A program made the position numbers and the translations under genes. This document shows, piece after piece, positions 6,024-13,223 of a stretch of 13,781 bases of DNA (the stretch's first letter is position 1; every line of letters begins with the position of its first letter). This DNA is from JBBRUG01 sp038247995. Lineage in GTDB: Bacteria; Chloroflexota; Chloroflexia; Chloroflexales; Chloroflexaceae. The notes beneath the pieces were generated by a model, which made no database searches, was not told the DNA's origin, and was given only the letters and a program-made list of their open reading frames with translations. The stretch is from contig JBBRUG010000149.1 in the NCBI GenBank assembly GCA_038247995.1, positions 1 to 13,781 of the forward strand, written 5' to 3'.

Positions 6024-9000
6024 CTTGCTCCGCGCCAACTGCTCCAGCCGGATATAGTGTTCGTGGTTGTTCACCTTCGCCTGCTGCATCAGCGCGTTGG
6101 CGCGCTCCGGATCGCTGCGTACCAGCATTTGGAAGCGGCCTTCGCCGGCGGTGTATTGCTCCGGCCCGATGCTTGGCGGCTTCGAGTCGATTATCAGCGG
6201 TTGGCGTCCTTGCTCGGCCAGGGTCGGGTTGTAGCGGTAGAGCGTCCACATCCCGCTTTGCACGGCCAGCTTTTGCTGTTCCAACCCCTTCCGCATCTCG
6301 ATGCCGTGCGCAATACAATGGCTGTAGGCGATCACCAGCGAGACGCCGGGGTAGGTTTCGGCTTCCTGAATGGCGTGCAAGGTCTGCACGTCGTCGTAGC
6401 CCATTGCAATGCGCGCCACATACACGTCACCATAGGCCATCGCGATCAGGCCCAGGTCTTTCTTCGGCCGCGCTTTGCCCTTGGCGGCGAATTTGGCCAC
6501 GGCGCCCAGTGGGGTGCTCTTGCTCGCTTGCCCGCCGGTGTTCGAGTAAACTTCAGTATCCAGCACCAGGATATTCACGTTGCGCCCCGAGGCTAGTACA
6601 TGGTCGAGCCCGCCGTAGCCGATGTCGTAGGCCCAACCGTCGCCGCCGATGATCCAGACGCTACGCGGGATCAGCGCCTCGGCCACGGAGTGCAGATCGC
6701 GCAACTGCGTCGCCTGCGCGCCCGCCGTCGGCAGCGCCGCTTCAATCGCAGCCTGGAGCTGGGCCACCCGCTCACGCTGGCGCGCTACGGCTTCGTCATC
6801 CTGGCCGATCTCGTCCAGCAATGCCGCTGCCAGTTCGCTTCCAACCCGGTCGCGCAGCCGATCGAGCAGATCGCGGGCGTGGGCTTGCTGCTGGTCGATG
6901 CTCAGGCGCATGCCCAGGCCGAACTCGGCATTATCCTCAAAGAGCGAGTTGGCCCACGCCGGTCCGTACCCGGCATTATTTTGCGCCCAGGGTGTTGTCG
7001 GCAGGTTACCGCCGTAGATCGACGAGCAGCCGGTTGCATTCGCAATCACCGCCCGGTCGCCGTACAGTTGGCTCACCAGTTTGAGGTACGGTGTTTCGCC
7101 GCAGCCCGCACAGGCGCCGGAAAATTCGAAGAGCGGCTTGAGCAACTGGCTGTTCTTCACGCTGCCCAGGTGCAGCAGGCTGCGATCAACTTCAGGCAGG
7201 CTCTGGAAGAAGGTCCAGTTTTCCGCCTCGACCTGGCGTAACGCGGGCTGGGGCGCCATGTTGATCGCCTTGCGCCCGCTCTGGGTCTTGTCTTTCACCG
7301 GGCAGGCCTCCACGCACAGCGCGCAGCCGGTGCAATCTTCGGGCGCCACCTGAAGCGTATAGCGCTGGTTCGGTAGCTCTTTTGTGCGCGCAGTTGTGTG
7401 CTTGAATGCCGCCGGCGCGCCCGCCAATGCCGCTTCCGGGTAGATCAGCGGGCGGATCACGGCGTGTGGGCAGACGAACGCGCACTTGTTGCATTGGATG
7501 CAGATCGCCGGGTCCCAGACCGGGATCTCGGCAGCAATGTTGCGCTTCTCCCACTGCGAAGTGCCCGTCGGGTAGGTGCCGTCGTTAGGCAGCGCACTCA
7601 CCGGCAGGTCGTCGCCGCGCAGGGCGAGCATCTGGCCCAGCACATCGCGCACGAATGTCGGCGCGCCGGCGGCCACAGCCGGTTGACGGGGCTGCGCGCC
7701 ATTCAGTTGGGCATCAACGTCGGCTGGCGGGAGGTTGACGGCATAGAGTTGATCGAGTGTTTGATCGACGGCCATAAAATTCTGACGCACCACCGCCTCG
7801 CCGCGTTTGCCGTAGCTCTTCTGAATGCTCTGCTTGATCGCGGCAATTGCCGTTTCGCGCGGGAGCACGCCGCTGATCGCGAAGAAGCAGGTCTGCATCA
7901 CGGTGTTGATCCGGCCGCCCATACCGGTGGCGCGGGCCACGGTAGCCGCATCGATCACATAGAGTTGCAGATCTTTGGCGCGAATCGTGGCCCGTATGTC
8001 GGCCGGTAGTTGCGCCCAGACCTCGTTGGGGCCGTAGGGGCTGTTCAGCAGTAGTACACCGCCGGTGCGCGCATAGCGCAATACGTCGAGCCGTTCGAGG
8101 AAGGCGAACTGATGGCAGGCGGTGAAGTTGGCCTGGCCGTCGCCGACCAAATAGGCGGCGTGGATCGGCTTAGGGCCGAAGCGCAGATGCGAGATCGTCA
8201 CCGAGCCGGATTTCTTTGAGTCGTAGACGAAATAGCCCTGGGCGTATTGCCGATCGTCCGCGCCGGCGGACTCGCCGATAATCTTGATGCTGTTCTTATT
8301 TGCGCCCACCGTGCCGTCGGCGCCGAGACCCCAGAAGACGCAGCGCACGGTTTCACGCGGTTCAATGTCGAAGCTCGGATCGTAGCTCAGACTCGTCTGG
8401 CCAACATCATCGGTAATGCCGATGGTAAACCGTGGCTTGGGCTTCGGCTGTGCCAACTCGGCGAATACCGCCTGGACCATCGCCGGGGTAAATTCCTTCG
8501 ACGACAGACCATAACGCCCGCCGATTACGCTCGGTTCAGGCCGTGGGGTTGCCCCCTCCGCCAGCGCCTGGCGACGACCCTCGGCCAGTGCTGCGACGAC
8601 ATCCAAGAACAATGGCTCACCGATGCTGCCGGGCTCTTTGGTGCGGTCGAGGACAGCGATCTGGCGGACGGTTTGCGGCAGCGCGGCCAGGAACGCCGCA
8701 GTGGCGAAGGGCCGGTAGAGCCGCACCGTCACTACGCCCACGCGCTCGCCCTGCGCCGCCAGATAACGCGCCGTTTCGCGGGCCGTCTCGGCGCCCGAGC
8801 CCATCACCACAATCACGCGCTCGGCGTCGGGTGCGCCGGTATATTCAAACAGGCTATAATGCCGACCGGTGAGCGTGGCGAGCTTATCTAGCATTGCCTG
8901 TACAATGTCGGGGCAGGCGGCGTAGAAGGGGTTCACCGTCTCGCGGGCCTGGAAATAGACATCGGGGTTCTGGGCTGTGCCGCGGATCACTGGGCGTTCG

Positions 9001-9626
9001 GGGTTAAGCGCCCGCGCGCGGTGGGCGAAGATCTGGCGCTCATCGACGAGTTCGCGCAGCGTTGCCTCGTCGAGTAGGGCGACATTGTTGATCTCGTGCG
9101 AGGTGCGGAAGCCGTCGAAGAAATGAATGAACGGCACCCGACTGTTGAGCGTGGCGGCATGGGCCACTAAGGCCAGATCGTGGGCCTCTTGCACCGAAGC
9201 GGAAGCGAGCAGGGCGAAGCCGGTGGCGCGGGTCGCCATCACATCGGAATGATCGCCGAAAATCGAAAGCCCCTGGGCGGCAATGGATCGTGCGGCAACG
9301 TGCAGCACCGTCGGGGTCAGTTCGCCGGCCATCTTGTACATGTTCGGGATCATCAACAGCAGGCCCTGTGATGCCGTAAATGTAGTAGTCAGCGCGCCGG
9401 TTTGCATCGCGCCATGGAGTGCGCCGGCCGCGCCGCCTTCCGACTGCATCTCGTAGACGGCGGGAATGTTACCCCACAGATTCGGCCTGGCCACTGCTGC
9501 AAAGGCGTCGGCCGATTCGCCCATTGGGGTCGAAGGTGTGATCGGGTAAATGGCAATCACTTCGCTGAGCGCGTATGCTACCTGCGCTACGGCTTCATTT
9601 GCATCAATTGTCGCCTGCTGCGTCAT
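6015..9626 (-). CDS. nifJ: Pyruvate:ferredoxin (flavodoxin) oxidoreductase
   Basis: This 1203-residue single-chain enzyme oxidatively decarboxylates pyruvate with CoA to acetyl-CoA and CO2 and reduces ferredoxin; it can also run in reverse. All domains are present in order. The N-terminal domain has YPITPSTPMGE (27-37) and the TPP-activating Glu63. The CoA-binding/central domains follow. The two-cluster ferredoxin domain has C709/C712/C715/C719 and C765/C768/C771/C775. The C-terminal TPP domain has GDGWAYDIGYGG (995-1006), and the proximal cluster ligands C839, C842, C867 and C1104 are present. Length matches the family. The start at ATG 9626 follows GAGG with a short spacer. No other nif gene is nearby, so a role in carbon metabolism rather than nitrogen fixation is more likely. 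The DHOD-like gene downstream is a common neighbour. Confidence 0.97.
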   Translation of the reverse strand: MTQQATIDANEAVAQVAYALSEVIAIYPITPSTPMGESADAFAAVARPNLWGNIPAVYEMQSEGGAAGALHGAMQTGALTTTFTASQGLLLMIPNMYKMAGELTPTVLHVAARSIAAQGLSIFGDHSDVMATRATGFALLASASVQEAHDLALVAHAATLNSRVPFIHFFDGFRTSHEINNVALLDEATLRELVDERQIFAHRARALNPERPVIRGTAQNPDVYFQARETVNPFYAACPDIVQAMLDKLATLTGRHYSLFEYTGAPDAERVIVVMGSGAETARETARYLAAQGERVGVVTVRLYRPFATAAFLAALPQTVRQIAVLDRTKEPGSIGEPLFLDVVAALAEGRRQALAEGATPRPEPSVIGGRYGLSSKEFTPAMVQAVFAELAQPKPKPRFTIGITDDVGQTSLSYDPSFDIEPRETVRCVFWGLGADGTVGANKNSIKIIGESAGADDRQYAQGYFVYDSKKSGSVTISHLRFGPKPIHAAYLVGDGQANFTACHQFAFLERLDVLRYARTGGVLLLNSPYGPNEVWAQLPADIRATIRAKDLQLYVIDAATVARATGMGGRINTVMQTCFFAISGVLPRETAIAAIKQSIQKSYGKRGEAVVRQNFMAVDQTLDQLYAVNLPPADVDAQLNGAQPRQPAVAAGAPTFVRDVLGQMLALRGDDLPVSALPNDGTYPTGTSQWEKRNIAAEIPVWDPAICIQCNKCAFVCPHAVIRPLIYPEAALAGAPAAFKHTTARTKELPNQRYTLQVAPEDCTGCALCVEACPVKDKTQSGRKAINMAPQPALRQVEAENWTFFQSLPEVDRSLLHLGSVKNSQLLKPLFEFSGACAGCGETPYLKLVSQLYGDRAVIANATGCSSIYGGNLPTTPWAQNNAGYGPAWANSLFEDNAEFGLGMRLSIDQQQAHARDLLDRLRDRVGSELAAALLDEIGQDDEAVARQRERVAQLQAAIEAALPTAGAQATQLRDLHSVAEALIPRSVWIIGGDGWAYDIGYGGLDHVLASGRNVNILVLDTEVYSNTGGQASKSTPLGAVAKFAAKGKARPKKDLGLIAMAYGDVYVARIAMGYDDVQTLHAIQEAETYPGVSLVIAYSHCIAHGIEMRKGLEQQKLAVQSGMWTLYRYNPTLAEQGRQPLIIDSKPPSIGPEQYTAGEGRFQMLVRSDPERANALMQQAKVNNHEHYIRLEQLARSKEH

Positions 9627-9694
9627 TGGAGCCTCGCTTTTCCTGACGACGCGCCGTAAGTGCCACGCCGCTATACGTTAACCGGGCCGAGTGC

Positions 9695-9715
9695 GAATGG
9701 AGAATGCAGAATGAG
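9695..9715. repeat. Degenerate heptamer triplet
   Basis: GAATGGA, GAATGCA and GAATGAG follow one another without a gap. The unit resembles the nearby TCTGAAT array at 9855-9889 and belongs to the same class of 7 bp repeats seen elsewhere in the window. Confidence 0.55.
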
Positions 9716-9722
9716 TATAGCT

Positions 9723-9740
9723 TTGTACTTTGGCGTACAA
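9723..9740. promoter_or_regulatory. Inverted repeat TTGTAC-N6-GTACAA, possible operator
   Basis: A perfect 6-6-6 inverted repeat lies in the divergent region between nifJ and the DUF2064-like gene. A minus-strand TATACT (9719-9714) lies next to it, with TTGTAC (9740-9735) 15 nt upstream, which could be a weak nifJ promoter overlapping the repeat. A dimeric regulator site is a reasonable inference; no specific regulator is identified. Confidence 0.4.
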
Positions 9741-9791
9741 GGTAAAGTCCGGGCAACTGCCGGTGGCGTGTTAACAATTCCGTCATTATCA

Positions 9792-9820
9792 TTGGCCTGT
9801 TTGCCGCGCTTGCGTATAAT
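9792..9820 (+). promoter_or_regulatory. Promoter of the plus-strand gene at 9904
   Basis: TTGGCC (9792-9797) and a perfect TATAAT (9815-9820) are separated by 17 nt. Transcription would begin near 9827, giving a leader of about 77 nt that contains the TCTGAAT array. Confidence 0.6.
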
Positions 9821-9854
9821 TGGGTCAACCACTAACACTTCCTACCGACTGGCT

Positions 9855-9889
9855 TCTGAATTCTGAATCCTGAATTCTGAATTCTGAAT
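9855..9889. repeat. Heptanucleotide tandem array before a start codon
   Basis: Five head-to-tail copies of TCTGAAT are present, with one base changed in the third copy. The array ends 14 nt before ATG 9904, inside the predicted leader, and no normal Shine-Dalgarno sequence is visible between the array and the ATG. Confidence 0.92.
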
Positions 9890-9903
9890 TTGCGAGTATT
9901 GCT

Positions 9904-10485
9904 ATGACCTGTACAATCCTGATTGTGACTGGCGGCTTGGAATATCCAACCGCCTGGCCCGGTCTCTTTGGTGCTGATGCCGAATTACTCCAGGAGAGTT
10001 TTTGCGCCGATCTGGTCGATCTTGCTCATTGCATCGCCGACTGTACCGTGCTCACCACTTCAGCCCCGGTGCCGCTGAGCCTGATCAGCACTGCCCTGGC
10101 CATCGGTCCGCTTGTGATCGTCGCCGCTGAGGTGCCGCATTTGCCGCTCTGGCGGCTGCACGACGCCTTCACGCGTCTCGAAGACGGCGCCGATATCGTA
10201 CTTGGCCCAACCAACGACAGCAGTTGGTACTTAACCGGGTTACGCACCGCCACTGCCGAGTTGATCGCAGCCCTCCCACAGCCCGGTACGCCCCTTGCGC
10301 CGATGATCACCGCCGCCCGCATCCAACAGCTGCATCTCGTGATGTTGCCGCCCTGGTATCGCATCGCCGGCCTCGCCGATCTGGAACAGCTTGGCGAAGA
10401 TCTCCGCACCATGCCTGTCGATACTGCGCCGTCTACCCGCACCCTCCTCCTCCAACCCACTCAGGCCCGCGTTGTCGGCGGCTAA
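9904..10485 (+). CDS. Degenerate DUF2064 / glycosyltransferase-A-fold protein
   Basis: The 193-residue product matches the layout of the DUF2064 (TIGR04282-like) family, which has a GT-A nucleotide-sugar-type fold. The family signature around the strand ending in DSP is here AAEVPHLP (74-81), the GP..DGGYYLIG motif is GPTNDSSWYLTG (101-112), and the late D.D..ED region is PPWYRIAGLADLEQL (149-163). The usual N-terminal PGRVKTRL loop is also missing. All expected acidic metal- or substrate-binding positions are replaced, so this looks like a non-catalytic or strongly altered member. ATG 9904 is the only in-frame start after a stop in the leader, and its ribosome site is poor. The next gene lies 98 nt downstream on the same strand. 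Family assignment is moderate; activity is unknown. Confidence 0.7.
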   Translation: MTCTILIVTGGLEYPTAWPGLFGADAELLQESFCADLVDLAHCIADCTVLTTSAPVPLSLISTALAIGPLVIVAAEVPHLPLWRLHDAFTRLEDGADIVLGPTNDSSWYLTGLRTATAELIAALPQPGTPLAPMITAARIQQLHLVMLPPWYRIAGLADLEQLGEDLRTMPVDTAPSTRTLLLQPTQARVVGG

Positions 10486-10583
10486 CCGACGTAGATTGTT
10501 GATCTTTTAACTCTTTTATGCGCATATATGGATAAGCAGTGTTACTATACCAAGTAGTATTCTCATGAAGAAGGGGTGTGAGC

Positions 10584-11651
10584 ATGCCGCGTAGTAGTCA
10601 TTCGTCCCAGGTTCCAGTTTTTGTCGATACCGATATCGGTTGTGATGACGCTCTGGCGGTCGCTTGGCTGCTCAACGAGCCGCAGGCGCACGTCATTGGT
10701 TTTAGCACCGTTTTTGGTAACAGCAGCGTTCAGGATACAACGCGCAATTTGCTTACCCTGCTGGCTGCACTTGGCGTCGATCTGCCGGTAACGATGGGCG
10801 CAACTGCGCCGCTGACCTACCCCCGTACGTCGAGTGGTGCTCTGGTCCACGGCCCCGATGGACTCTGGGGCGCACAGCAAGCGTACGATCTCGCCCACAT
10901 ACGTCAGGATGCTCCTGGTGCAATCGCCGCCGCTGCGCGGGCGAACCCCGGCCTGACGATTATCGCCCTCGGCCCACTTACGAATATCGCGCGCGCAGTC
11001 CAGGCTTACCCGGAGGATCTGGCCGATGTGCGGCTGGTGCTGCTCGGTGGTGCCAGGGCCGGCGGCAATGCAACGCCGGTGTCCGAATTCAACATTTTCG
11101 CCGATCCGCATGCGCTGGAAGTGGTACTGGGCGGGTCGCTACGGATTGAACTGATCACCCTTGATGCCTTTCAGCAGGTGCTCATCGATCCGGCTGTGCT
11201 TGGCCCGCAACTGGCCCAGGAGGGCGGCGCGGCGGGCGCGCTCCTTGCTCAGGCGCTGATGGGCTACGGCGCCGCGCAAACGCAGGGTGCCGGCGGCCCG
11301 GTGTCCATCCCCGATGCCGCCGCCGTGGTTTACGCGCTCTATCCCGAGCTTGGCGCGCCTGAGCCGGCTGCTGTACGGGTCGTGATCGATGGTGAATATA
11401 CCCGCGGCCAGACGATCGTTGCCGCTACTTTTGCCCATCGGGTGAGCCTCGGCCTCGGCGCTTCCGGCGTGGCGCGCCTTGGTGAGCGTGCCGTCGCCGC
11501 CGGTTTTGACCTCTCGACGATCATTCATGGCGCGCTCGAACGCGCTGCCGTAAATGCACAGGTGGTGCTTACGCTTGATGCTCAGGCGCTCATTGATCGC
11601 TTCGAAAACGGTTTGCTCGGCCTGGCACGTGAACGCAGCGTCGGCACATAG
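10584..11651 (+). CDS. Nucleoside hydrolase, cytosolic (IU-NH family)
   Basis: The 355-residue product belongs to the inosine/uridine-preferring nucleoside hydrolases, which split nucleosides into base and ribose using a bound calcium. The N-terminal calcium site VDTDIGCDDA (14-23) gives D15, D17, D21 and D22. Also seen are VFGN (43-46), HGPDGLW (89-95), ALGPLTNIA (128-136), SEFNIFADPHA (167-177) with the ribose-binding Glu168/Asn170, and IPDAAAVVYAL (242-252) with Asp244. The family's catalytic His normally just before this last Asp is Pro here. ATG 10584 was chosen over GTG 10578 because AAGGGG lies 7 nt before it. There is no signal peptide, so it should act in the cytosol. Base preference cannot be read. 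Confidence 0.92.
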   Translation: MPRSSHSSQVPVFVDTDIGCDDALAVAWLLNEPQAHVIGFSTVFGNSSVQDTTRNLLTLLAALGVDLPVTMGATAPLTYPRTSSGALVHGPDGLWGAQQAYDLAHIRQDAPGAIAAAARANPGLTIIALGPLTNIARAVQAYPEDLADVRLVLLGGARAGGNATPVSEFNIFADPHALEVVLGGSLRIELITLDAFQQVLIDPAVLGPQLAQEGGAAGALLAQALMGYGAAQTQGAGGPVSIPDAAAVVYALYPELGAPEPAAVRVVIDGEYTRGQTIVAATFAHRVSLGLGASGVARLGERAVAAGFDLSTIIHGALERAAVNAQVVLTLDAQALIDRFENGLLGLARERSVGT

Positions 11652-11705
11652 GTCAGGGTTTCAGGCGGCAGGATCGGGCAGCATAAAACGTCGGCACGTG
11701 AGATA

Positions 11706-11731
11706 GCGGGACGTAGTACACTACGTCCTGC
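11706..11731 (+). terminator. Hairpin after the cytosolic nucleoside hydrolase gene
   Basis: GCGGGACGTAGT (11706-11717) pairs with ACTACGTCCTGC (11720-11731) across a 2 nt centre, with one G-U pair in RNA. It lies 54 nt after the stop. No T-run follows, so it is a weak or atypical terminator, or an mRNA end-stabilising structure. Confidence 0.45.
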
Positions 11732-11792
11732 GCCTCCATAAAAGAACATAACGCTAAAGAAAACTACAATATGTAGTAATATGCAGTGCGGC

Positions 11793-11823
11793 GCCTTTGG
11801 CTTTTCGTCCTTGGCCTTTCGTC
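11793..11823. repeat. Degenerate heptamer array
   Basis: GCCTTTG, GCTTTTC, GTCCTTG and GCCTTTC, then a partial GTC, follow head to tail. Each unit keeps a G-start and a T-rich core but differs at several bases, consistent with an older array of the same kind as the others in the window. Confidence 0.5.
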
Positions 11824-11949
11824 TAATATCGGACAGGACTCGCGGGGGATGGTTGCACATGGTGGCTAAAGGTATAAATAGAGTTACATCGTTGCCCCAA
11901 GTCTGTGCCGCCGCGAACCACCAGTACATCTATGCCTGGAGGCATCTTC

Positions 11950-13068
11950 ATGATTCGTTCTAGCCCCCTCCGTCTTGTTTGTGTGTTGCTTTTAGCTCTC
12001 ATGGCCCTTGTCGTTGGCCCGGTCTTTGCCGCCCGTCCTGAGCCGGTCGTCCAACCGATCTTCGTCGACACCGATACCGGCGTCGATGACGCAGTTGCCG
12101 TAGCATGGCTGATCGAGCAGCGCCTGGCGCGTGTTGTTGGCTTGAGCACAGTGTTCGGTAATACGAGCAATACGAACGCAGCCCGGAACCTGCTTACCCT
12201 GTTCGCCGCCGCCGGCCGTTCCTACCCGGTGACAATCGGCGCAGCAGCACCGCTGACTTTAGCCGCAACGGGCACCGGCGCTCTGATCCACGGTCCTGAT
12301 GGACTCTGGTTTGCGCAGCAACCCCTTCCGATCGACACGCTCCCAACCGACGCACCGGCGGCAATCGCCACCGCAGCGCGGGAGCATCCGGGCCTCACCA
12401 TCCTGGCCCTCGGCCCGCTTACGAATATTGCCCTGGCCGTTCAGCAATACCCCACCGATCTCGCTGGTGTGCGTGTTGTCGCGCTGGGTGGTGCCCAGGT
12501 AGGCGGTAATCGCACGCCGGTTGCCGAGTTCAACATTCACGCCGATCCGCATGCCCTGGATGTTGTACTACAGAGTGATGTGGTGCTTGAAGTCGTCACC
12601 CTCGACGCCTTCGATCAGGTCACCGTCGACCCGAAGCGCTTCCCGGAGCAATTGTCCCGGCGCGGTGGCCCAGTTGGGCGCTTGCTCGCCGCCGCTCTCG
12701 GCCCGTACTTCCAAGTGCAACTGGCCAACGGCGTCACCAAGGTGAGCATCCCCGACGCAGCCGCCGTAATCTACGCCCTGCAACCCGGCACGGCTGTTGC
12801 TACGTCGGCCCTAGTGCGCGTTGTCACTGCCGACGACTTTACGCGCGGCCAGACGGTGATTGCCACCACATTCAACGGTCGGGTCAGCCTGATCGCCGAC
12901 GATGCTGAACTCTCGGCGCTGGCCGCCCAGGCGTTTACCACGCCGGGCTTCGATCTCGGCACAGCCCTTTTCACTATTGTATCGCGTGAGCCGGATAACG
13001 CCACCGTGGTGCTCGATGTGTTTGAGCGCTCGATGGTGCGGCTCCTGGAGCGCGATCTGTTACGCTAA
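11950..13068 (+). CDS. Nucleoside hydrolase with signal peptide (exported paralogue)
   Basis: This 372-residue protein is a close paralogue of the preceding gene's product. It adds a typical signal peptide, with a positive start MIRSSPLR, a hydrophobic core to about residue 23 and a likely cut after GPVFA at residue 27. The calcium site VDTDTGVDDA (39-48), ALIHGPDGLW (111-120), ALGPLTNIA (153-161), AEFNIHADPHA (192-202) and IPDAAAVIYAL (267-277) match the first copy, including Pro in place of the usual catalytic His before Asp269. ATG 11950 follows GGAGG with 7 nt spacing; 15 codons of upstream open frame were dropped for this reason. It probably hydrolyses nucleosides outside the membrane or in the wall space. 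Tandem duplication followed by relocation is inferred. Confidence 0.9.
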   Translation: MIRSSPLRLVCVLLLALMALVVGPVFAARPEPVVQPIFVDTDTGVDDAVAVAWLIEQRLARVVGLSTVFGNTSNTNAARNLLTLFAAAGRSYPVTIGAAAPLTLAATGTGALIHGPDGLWFAQQPLPIDTLPTDAPAAIATAAREHPGLTILALGPLTNIALAVQQYPTDLAGVRVVALGGAQVGGNRTPVAEFNIHADPHALDVVLQSDVVLEVVTLDAFDQVTVDPKRFPEQLSRRGGPVGRLLAAALGPYFQVQLANGVTKVSIPDAAAVIYALQPGTAVATSALVRVVTADDFTRGQTVIATTFNGRVSLIADDAELSALAAQAFTTPGFDLGTALFTIVSREPDNATVVLDVFERSMVRLLERDLLR

Positions 13069-13074
13069 GCGCCC

Positions 13075-13088
13075 CTTACAAGTGTAAG
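13075..13088 (+). other. Small hairpin after the exported nucleoside hydrolase
   Basis: CTTACA and TGTAAG flank two bases, 6 nt after the stop codon. It is short and has no T-run. It may protect the 3' end of the upstream mRNA or be the first helix of the following leader RNA. Confidence 0.45.
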
Positions 13089-13200
13089 AACGGCGCTACG
13101 GGATTTTGAACGTCGGCAGGGACGCCGAGTCGACGATGGGTACCGCCGGACGTTATCCGCGTGGGTAATGTCCGGCGGTTGCTTTTTTATTAGCGCCGTT
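13089..13200 (+). ncRNA. Structured leader RNA candidate before the terpene cyclase
   Basis: AACGGCGCTA (13089-13098) and its exact complement TAGCGCCGTT (13191-13200) form a 10 bp closing stem around 92 nt. Inside are a TCGGC/GCCGA hairpin (13113-13128), with an alternative pairing CGTCG/CGACG that uses the same bases, and the strong terminator hairpin at 13142-13179. The layout of closing stem, competing inner helices and terminator resembles an attenuator or riboswitch. I do not recognise a known ligand-binding consensus. A plain terminator plus chance pairing is the alternative. Confidence 0.4.
13142..13189 (+). terminator. Rho-independent terminator (possible attenuator)
   Basis: A 17 bp stem (13142-13158 with 13163-13179, two G-U pairs) has a GCGT loop and is followed by TGCTTTTTTA. 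This is the only textbook intrinsic terminator in the window. It ends the nucleoside hydrolase transcript or, because it lies 35 nt before the next start codon and inside a larger stem, may attenuate the terpene cyclase gene. Confidence 0.85.
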
Positions 13201-13223
13201 GAACGACGTAATGGAGGTGTCTT

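Larger units (their letters stand above)
11652..11949. other. Intergenic region between the nucleoside hydrolase genes
   Basis: No gene is supported in these 298 nt. It holds a strong hairpin (11706-11731), a smaller ACTACA/TGTAGT hairpin (11763-11777) and a degenerate heptamer array (11793-11823). TTGCAC (11853) and TATAAA (11873) resemble promoter boxes but are spaced 14 nt apart, so a promoter for the exported paralogue is only possible. Confidence 0.5.

Noticed and set aside
5783..6652. Long plus-strand open frames opposite nifJ
   Set aside because: They are antisense to a strongly conserved gene, with Arg/Ser/Ala-rich composition typical of GC-rich shadow frames.
10578..10583. GTG start at 10578 for the first nucleoside hydrolase
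   Set aside because: It lies one base after AAGGGG; ATG 10584 has the proper 7 nt spacing.
11905..11949. Earlier ATG at 11905 for the exported nucleoside hydrolase
   Set aside because: It would bury the signal peptide behind 15 residues; ATG 11950 has GGAGG at ideal spacing.
13089..13200. T-box riboswitch
   Set aside because: GGGTACCGCC partly resembles the T-box antiterminator, but the full conserved 14-mer and a Stem I specifier loop are missing, and the downstream gene is not an aminoacyl-tRNA or amino-acid gene.
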